A DNA stretch of 33,997 bases from JACJWR01 sp964547485. Lineage in GTDB: Bacteria; Actinomycetota; Actinomycetes; S36-B12; UBA10799. Position 1 is the stretch's first letter; each line of letters begins with the position of its first letter. The stretch spans positions 1 to 33,997 of the forward strand of contig CAZJNU010000020.1 in the NCBI GenBank assembly GCA_964547485.1. The letters are read 5' to 3'. The notes under the pieces were generated by a model. It worked only from the letters and a program-made list of their open reading frames with translations, was not told the origin of the DNA and made no database searches. This document shows, in pieces, positions 30,550 through 33,997 of the stretch. The position numbers and the translations under genes are program-made.

Positions 30550-32166
30550 CTACGAGGGTAACGACCCCGCCGACGCTGCCTCGCGTCGGCTCTGCTCGGC
30601 GATGTCGACGAAGAACGCCATCTCCTTCCGCTTGCCCGGGTACTTCAGCAGCACCAGCGCAATCGCCAGCAACGACATCAGCAGCGCGATCCCCACTGCC
30701 CAGGACTTGCCCTGGGTGAACCCGGTGGCCGCCGCGTCCATGATCTGGGCCGCCGGCGTCGGCGGATAGCGCTGGGCCACCTCGGCGGCGCCATCGAAGG
30801 AGGAGACCAGCTGCTGGGATGCCTGCGCCCCAAGCGCCTCCGACTGCTGCGGACTGAGTTTCACGATGGCCTGCTGGATGTAGGCGCTGTAAGCGATTGC
30901 CAGCGCACTTCCCATCACGGCGTTCATCACCGCCCCGCCGAAGTCCCGGGTGAGATCGGTGAACGCCGAACCCATTCCGGCGCGAGACGTCGGCAGCGAC
31001 GCCATCAGTGCTCTGGAAGCGGGTGCCGCGGCCAATCCGACGCCCGCTCCCACCAACGCGTAGGCGAACAGGACGTGGAAAGCGGCGGCACCGGGACGCC
31101 AGAACACCAGCATCCAGCCGAACGCGAACGCGGCGATAGCCAGGCCCAGCGCCAATGTCGACCGGCCACCATTTCGCGCCATCAGTTTGCCCGCCGGGAT
31201 CGACGTCAAGATCATCAGGATGCCGAGTGGGAGTTGGATCAGCGCGGCGTGCAGGGCCGAATAGCCCAACACGTTCTGAGTGAACTGCTGACCGATGAAC
31301 AGCGCACCGATCAGCGACCCGAACGTAATCGTGCCAGCCACGGCGGCTACCCAGAATGTCCTGGCCGCAGCAGCCGGCAGATCCACCAAGGGTCGAGGGG
31401 CCCGCCGTTGCCGCAAGAAGAACAGCACGAACGCCGCCGCCGACACCACAAGCAGCAGTCCCACCGTTGGCCACTCCCGGCTTGGTATCAGCTGCAGCGC
31501 GATCACCAAGCTGGCCACCGCCAGCACCGATAGCACCCCACCGAGATTGTCCACCGAGGTCGCGTCTTCGCCGGCGTGTTTGGGCAGCACCCAGAGCCCC
31601 AGCACCAGATCGATCGCGGCCAGCGGGACGGTGATCAGGAACACCGATCCCCACCAGAACGAGCCCAGCAGCAGGCCGCCGATCAATGGGCCGAGGGCGG
31701 CGAATCCGCCCCCGATACCGGACCAGAGGGCGATCGCCTTGGTCTGGGCGCGCCCGGAATAGAGGGCGGACAGGATCGACAGGGTGGTCGGGAAGAGCAG
31801 GCCGGCCGACAAACCGGAGAGGAACCTCGCCAGGATCAGTACCTCGACGCTCGGCGCGAATGCCGCCATCAGTGCTGTCGGGATCGACAGCGTCGCCCCG
31901 AGGGTGAACAGCAACTTGCGACCGTAGCGATCGCCGAGCGCGCCCAGGTACAGCACCGAGCAAGCCAGTCCGAGAGTGAAGGCGTTGGCGATCGCGGTGA
32001 TCTGTGTCTGGGACGCGTGCAGCTCCCGGCCGATCGACGGCAGCGCCACGTTCGCGATACCAAGGTTCATGTTCGCGGCCACGGCCCCCAGGATCAATGC
32101 GGTCAGCACCAGTGCGCTTCGTGCCGGTCGGCCACCGGTCCCCGCGCTGACCGTCTGAGAGCTCAC
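30550..32166 (-). CDS. MFS transporter, DHA2 (14-TM, EmrB/QacA) family
   Basis: A 538-residue transporter with about fourteen membrane segments. GTG 32166 (VSSQTVSAGTGG) is preferred to an upstream start at 32214 because an AATGAT box lies 6 bases before it and the family begins close to here. Signatures are VLTALILGAVAANMNLGIAN (TM1; the usual Asp is Asn), LGALGDRYGRKLLFTLGA between TM2 and TM3, ILARFLSGLSAGLLFPTTLS and the motif C-like GSALAIAYSAYIQQAI. Exporters of this family remove drugs, dyes or metabolites by proton antiport. It is divergent from glpK by 60 bases and leads directly into aroG, from which it is separated by one base. Substrate unknown; export of an aromatic metabolite is only a thought from context. 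Confidence 0.9.
   Translation of the reverse strand: MSSQTVSAGTGGRPARSALVLTALILGAVAANMNLGIANVALPSIGRELHASQTQITAIANAFTLGLACSVLYLGALGDRYGRKLLFTLGATLSIPTALMAAFAPSVEVLILARFLSGLSAGLLFPTTLSILSALYSGRAQTKAIALWSGIGGGFAALGPLIGGLLLGSFWWGSVFLITVPLAAIDLVLGLWVLPKHAGEDATSVDNLGGVLSVLAVASLVIALQLIPSREWPTVGLLLVVSAAAFVLFFLRQRRAPRPLVDLPAAAARTFWVAAVAGTITFGSLIGALFIGQQFTQNVLGYSALHAALIQLPLGILMILTSIPAGKLMARNGGRSTLALGLAIAAFAFGWMLVFWRPGAAAFHVLFAYALVGAGVGLAAAPASRALMASLPTSRAGMGSAFTDLTRDFGGAVMNAVMGSALAIAYSAYIQQAIVKLSPQQSEALGAQASQQLVSSFDGAAEVAQRYPPTPAAQIMDAAATGFTQGKSWAVGIALLMSLLAIALVLLKYPGKRKEMAFFVDIAEQSRREAASAGSLPS
30555..30560 (-). promoter_or_regulatory. Candidate -10 box (TACCCT) for aroG
   Basis: On the minus strand TACCCT is followed by CGTAGG and the aroG ATG at 30548. 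The box lies inside the last codons of the MFS gene, so it would give aroG a promoter of its own within the run of genes. GTAGG could instead act as a weak ribosome site. Confidence 0.4.
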
Positions 32167-32214
32167 CTGCCGATCATTGCAGTTGGCCGCCGGGAATCCA
32201 CCCCGGTCAGCCAC

Positions 32215-32220
32215 TACCGT
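32215..32220 (+). promoter_or_regulatory. Candidate -10 box (TACCGT) for glpK
   Basis: TACCGT is followed by GACCCC and the glpK ATG at 32227, with no ribosome site between. The 60-base region shared with the divergent MFS gene has no other evident element; no operator palindrome was seen. Confidence 0.5.
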
Positions 32221-32226
32221 GACCCC

Positions 32227-33702
32227 ATGACCATTCTCGCCATCGACGTCGGGACCACCGGCGTCACAGCCCTGCTCATCTCCACCGATGCCTCAATCGT
32301 CGCGAAGGGCTACCAGGAGTTCCCTCAGCACTTCCCGCAGGAGGGTTGGGTCGAACACGATCCGGCACAGATCTGGGACGCCACTCTGGCGGCCTGTGCC
32401 GAGGTACTGGACGGCGACGAGGAGCCCACCGCGATCGGCATCACCAACCAGCGGGAGACGCTGGTGCTCTGGGATCGAGAGACACTCGGCTCACCGACCC
32501 GCGCGATCGTCTGGCAGGACCGTCGCACCGCGGGCATCTGCTCCCAGCTGCGCGCGGACGGCCATGAGGACATGATCGAGGAGCGGACCGGGCTGCGGTT
32601 GGATCCCTATTTCACGGGCACCAAATTGACCTGGGTGGCCACCAACGAGCCGCACGTCTGGGCGGGGGTCACTTCCGGCCGGACCGCTGTCGGCACGGTG
32701 GACTCGTACCTCATCGCGCGACTGACCCGAGGCCTGCTGCACGTCACCGATGCCAGCAATGCCAGCCGGACCCTGCTCTACAGCCTGGAGACCGGGGACT
32801 GGGACGACGAACTGTGCGGGATCTTCGGGGTACCGCGGGATGCGCTGCCGGAGATCGTGCCGTCCTACGGCGAGATCGGCACCTCGGACCCCGACGTCTT
32901 CCTCGGCCTGTCGATCCCGATCGCCGGAATCGCCGGGGACCAACAGGCCGCCCTGTTCGGCCAGGCGTGCTTCACCCCCGGATCCAGCAAGTGCACCTAT
33001 GGCACCGGATCGTTCGTGCTCGTGAACACCGGCGAGGGACTCGTCCGCTCAACCGCCGGCCTGCTGACCACCGTCGCCTGGCAGCACCCCGACGGCAGAC
33101 GGGAATTCGCCCTAGAGGGATCGGTCTTCGTCACCGGCTCAGCCGTCCAGTGGCTCCGCGACGGTCTGCAGATCATCGATAGCGCCTCCGAGTCCGAGGA
33201 TCTTGCCCTCAGTGTGCCGGACAGCGGCGGCGTCGTGTTCGTCCCAGCCCTGACAGGTTTGGGCGCCCCGGACTGGGACCCGCACGCCCGCGGAACGATC
33301 CTGGGGATCACCCGCGGCACAACCCGGGCCCACTTGGTGCGGGCCACGTTGGAGGCGATCGCGTACGAAGTGCGCGATGTCGTCGACATCATGACCCACG
33401 AGTCCGGGGTGCAGTTGCCAAGACTGGCGGTCGATGGTGGCGCCTCAGCCAACAACTTCCTCTGCCAGACCCAAGCCAACCAATTGCAGGTGCCCGTCGT
33501 TCGGCCGGCAATCCTGGAGACCACCGGACTGGGGGCCGCCTTCCTGGCCGGGCTCGGAACTGGAGTCTGGTCGTCGCAGGAGGAGCTAGCCGCCACTTGG
33601 AGAGAGGACGCCCGCTTCACTCCGGGGGCGCAGGATGCGAAAGGCCACCGCCGTTGGCGGACCGCGGTGGAGCGATCCAAGGGCTGGGCGGCGCTGGAGT
33701 AG
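32227..33702 (+). CDS. glpK: Glycerol kinase
   Basis: A 491-residue FGGY-family kinase phosphorylating glycerol to glycerol-3-phosphate. The ATG at 32227 begins directly with the phosphate-1 loop (MTILAIDVGTTGVTALL); an upstream open frame to 31576 is antisense to the MFS gene. Motifs: EGWVEHDPAQIWDATL, AIGITNQRETLVLWDRET, AIVWQDRRTA, LDPYFTGTKLTWV, TVDSYLIARLT, AGIAGDQQAALFGQACF, KCTYGTGSFVLVNTG, VFVPALTGLGAPDWDP and LAVDGGASANNFLCQ. Length and motifs are normal. No glpF or glpD is visible, so it is a single-gene unit in this window. Xylulokinase-type relatives are excluded by the glycerol-site residues in QRET and GDQQAA. Confidence 0.94.
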   Translation: MTILAIDVGTTGVTALLISTDASIVAKGYQEFPQHFPQEGWVEHDPAQIWDATLAACAEVLDGDEEPTAIGITNQRETLVLWDRETLGSPTRAIVWQDRRTAGICSQLRADGHEDMIEERTGLRLDPYFTGTKLTWVATNEPHVWAGVTSGRTAVGTVDSYLIARLTRGLLHVTDASNASRTLLYSLETGDWDDELCGIFGVPRDALPEIVPSYGEIGTSDPDVFLGLSIPIAGIAGDQQAALFGQACFTPGSSKCTYGTGSFVLVNTGEGLVRSTAGLLTTVAWQHPDGRREFALEGSVFVTGSAVQWLRDGLQIIDSASESEDLALSVPDSGGVVFVPALTGLGAPDWDPHARGTILGITRGTTRAHLVRATLEAIAYEVRDVVDIMTHESGVQLPRLAVDGGASANNFLCQTQANQLQVPVVRPAILETTGLGAAFLAGLGTGVWSSQEELAATWREDARFTPGAQDAKGHRRWRTAVERSKGWAALE

Positions 33703-33763
33703 TCGCCGTCGCAGGCCAGATTGATCGCCACAAGACAGGCCGTCGCAGGCGGACCGGTGTAAC

Positions 33764-33812
33764 GGATTGCGGATTGCGGATTGCGGATTGCGGATTGCGG
33801 ATTGCGGATTGC
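33764..33812. repeat. 7-bp tandem repeat, seven exact copies, intergenic
   Basis: GGATTGC is repeated seven times without a mismatch, about 60 bases after the glpK stop. Read as protein in the minus direction it gives an Ile-Arg-Asn-Pro-Gln-Ser-Ala type repeat, but neither strand has a gene here. Seven is not a multiple of three, and perfect copies suggest recent slippage. Confidence 0.95.
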
Positions 33813-33950
33813 ACAAACCTGGTGGCTGCCAGCCGAGGCTTCCGGAAATTGGTCGGACCTGCGGCCGCTCATGCAGTCGTCCCCTTCTGCGAGGGCACCA
33901 ACTGCGACATGATCTGCACCGACTTTCGGCGTGTGTCGTTGTTTCTGTCA

Positions 33951-33979
33951 TTGTTTCTGTCGGACCGTCGTGTTAGAGT
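33951..33979 (+). promoter_or_regulatory. Candidate promoter for a gene beyond the right edge
   Basis: TTGTTT (33951-33956) and TAGAGT (33974-33979) are spaced by 17 bases, with TG one base before the -10 (extended -10). TTGTTTCTGTC also occurs 12 bases earlier as a direct repeat. The area is AT-richer than the rest. GTGTTCGA just downstream resembles a LexA half site. The 33813-33950 stretch has no recognisable gene. Confidence 0.5.
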
Positions 33980-33991
33980 ACAGGTGTTCGA
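33976..33991 (+). promoter_or_regulatory. Possible imperfect LexA box overlapping the terminal promoter
   Basis: GAGTACAGGTGTTCGA keeps one full LexA half site (GTTCGA) and the inner AC of the other half at the correct N4 spacing. It overlaps the -10 element and likely transcription start, where a repressor would act. Only one half is good, so this is tentative. Confidence 0.3.
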
Positions 33992-33997
33992 GTAAAT

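Noticed and set aside
31576..32226. 217-codon N-terminal extension of glycerol kinase
   Set aside because: Gln/Arg-rich and antisense to the MFS gene; FGGY kinases start at the phosphate loop, which follows ATG 32227 directly.

Overview
The window comes from a GC-rich Actinomycetota chromosome (GC strongly biased to third codon positions, many GTG starts, many probable leaderless transcripts). The actinobacterial families DUF3040, SAV_6107-type HEPN, DUF6504, MptA/MptB-type mannosyltransferase, PASTA Ser/Thr kinase and class II DAHP synthase support this. No mycolate-specific gene is visible, so genus is left open. I see no tRNA, rRNA, CRISPR array or insertion sequence.

Layout. 1-131: start of a MaoC-like dehydratase (partial, minus). 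241-1410: DUF3040 membrane protein and a DUF1989 protein, both minus. 1464-7756: a minus-strand DNA-damage operon, read DUF6504 > HEPN protein > DnaE2-type polymerase > DinB, preceded at 7809-7919 by two LexA-type boxes, each embedded in a long palindrome. 8128-9691: a hypothetical protein resembling a degenerate ABC ATPase, and an alpha/beta hydrolase. 9789-12576: plus-strand carotenoid end-group operon crtA-like, cruF-like and a family 2 glycosyltransferase with GTGA overlaps. 12601-13365: VanX-like dipeptidase (minus). 13408-14910: CrtD/CrtI-like desaturase (plus). 14911-16466: metF and a CDP-alcohol phosphatidyltransferase (minus). 16526-19142: crtE-crtI (plus). 19118-20755: polyprenol-phosphomannose mannosyltransferase (minus). 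20807-21760: crtB (plus). 21665-23822: FAD oxidoreductase, crtYc, crtYd (minus). 23917-26874: PASTA kinase and EamA transporter (plus). 26926-32166: minus-strand run MFS exporter > aroG > ogt > threonine aldolase > sulfite-oxidase-like protein, the last four joined by 4-11 bp overlaps. 32227-33702: glpK (plus). 33703-33997: a heptamer tandem repeat, then a promoter with a LexA-like half site at the window edge.

How the genes work together. The window encodes a complete predicted route to a glycosylated monocyclic carotenoid: CrtE (GGPP), CrtB (phytoene), CrtI (lycopene), CrtYc+CrtYd (one or two cyclic ends), then CruF (1',2'-hydration), CrtD-like 3',4'-desaturation, CrtA-like oxygenation and a glycosyltransferase acting on the acyclic end. 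No C50 elongase (UbiA-type prenyltransferase) is present. The backbone in which these genes sit (DUF3040, metF divergent from a polyprenyl synthase, mannosyltransferase, kinase, aroG) resembles the M. tuberculosis Rv2169c-Rv2178c neighbourhood, so the carotenoid genes appear to be interleaved with an ancestral actinobacterial gene order near the dcw cluster.
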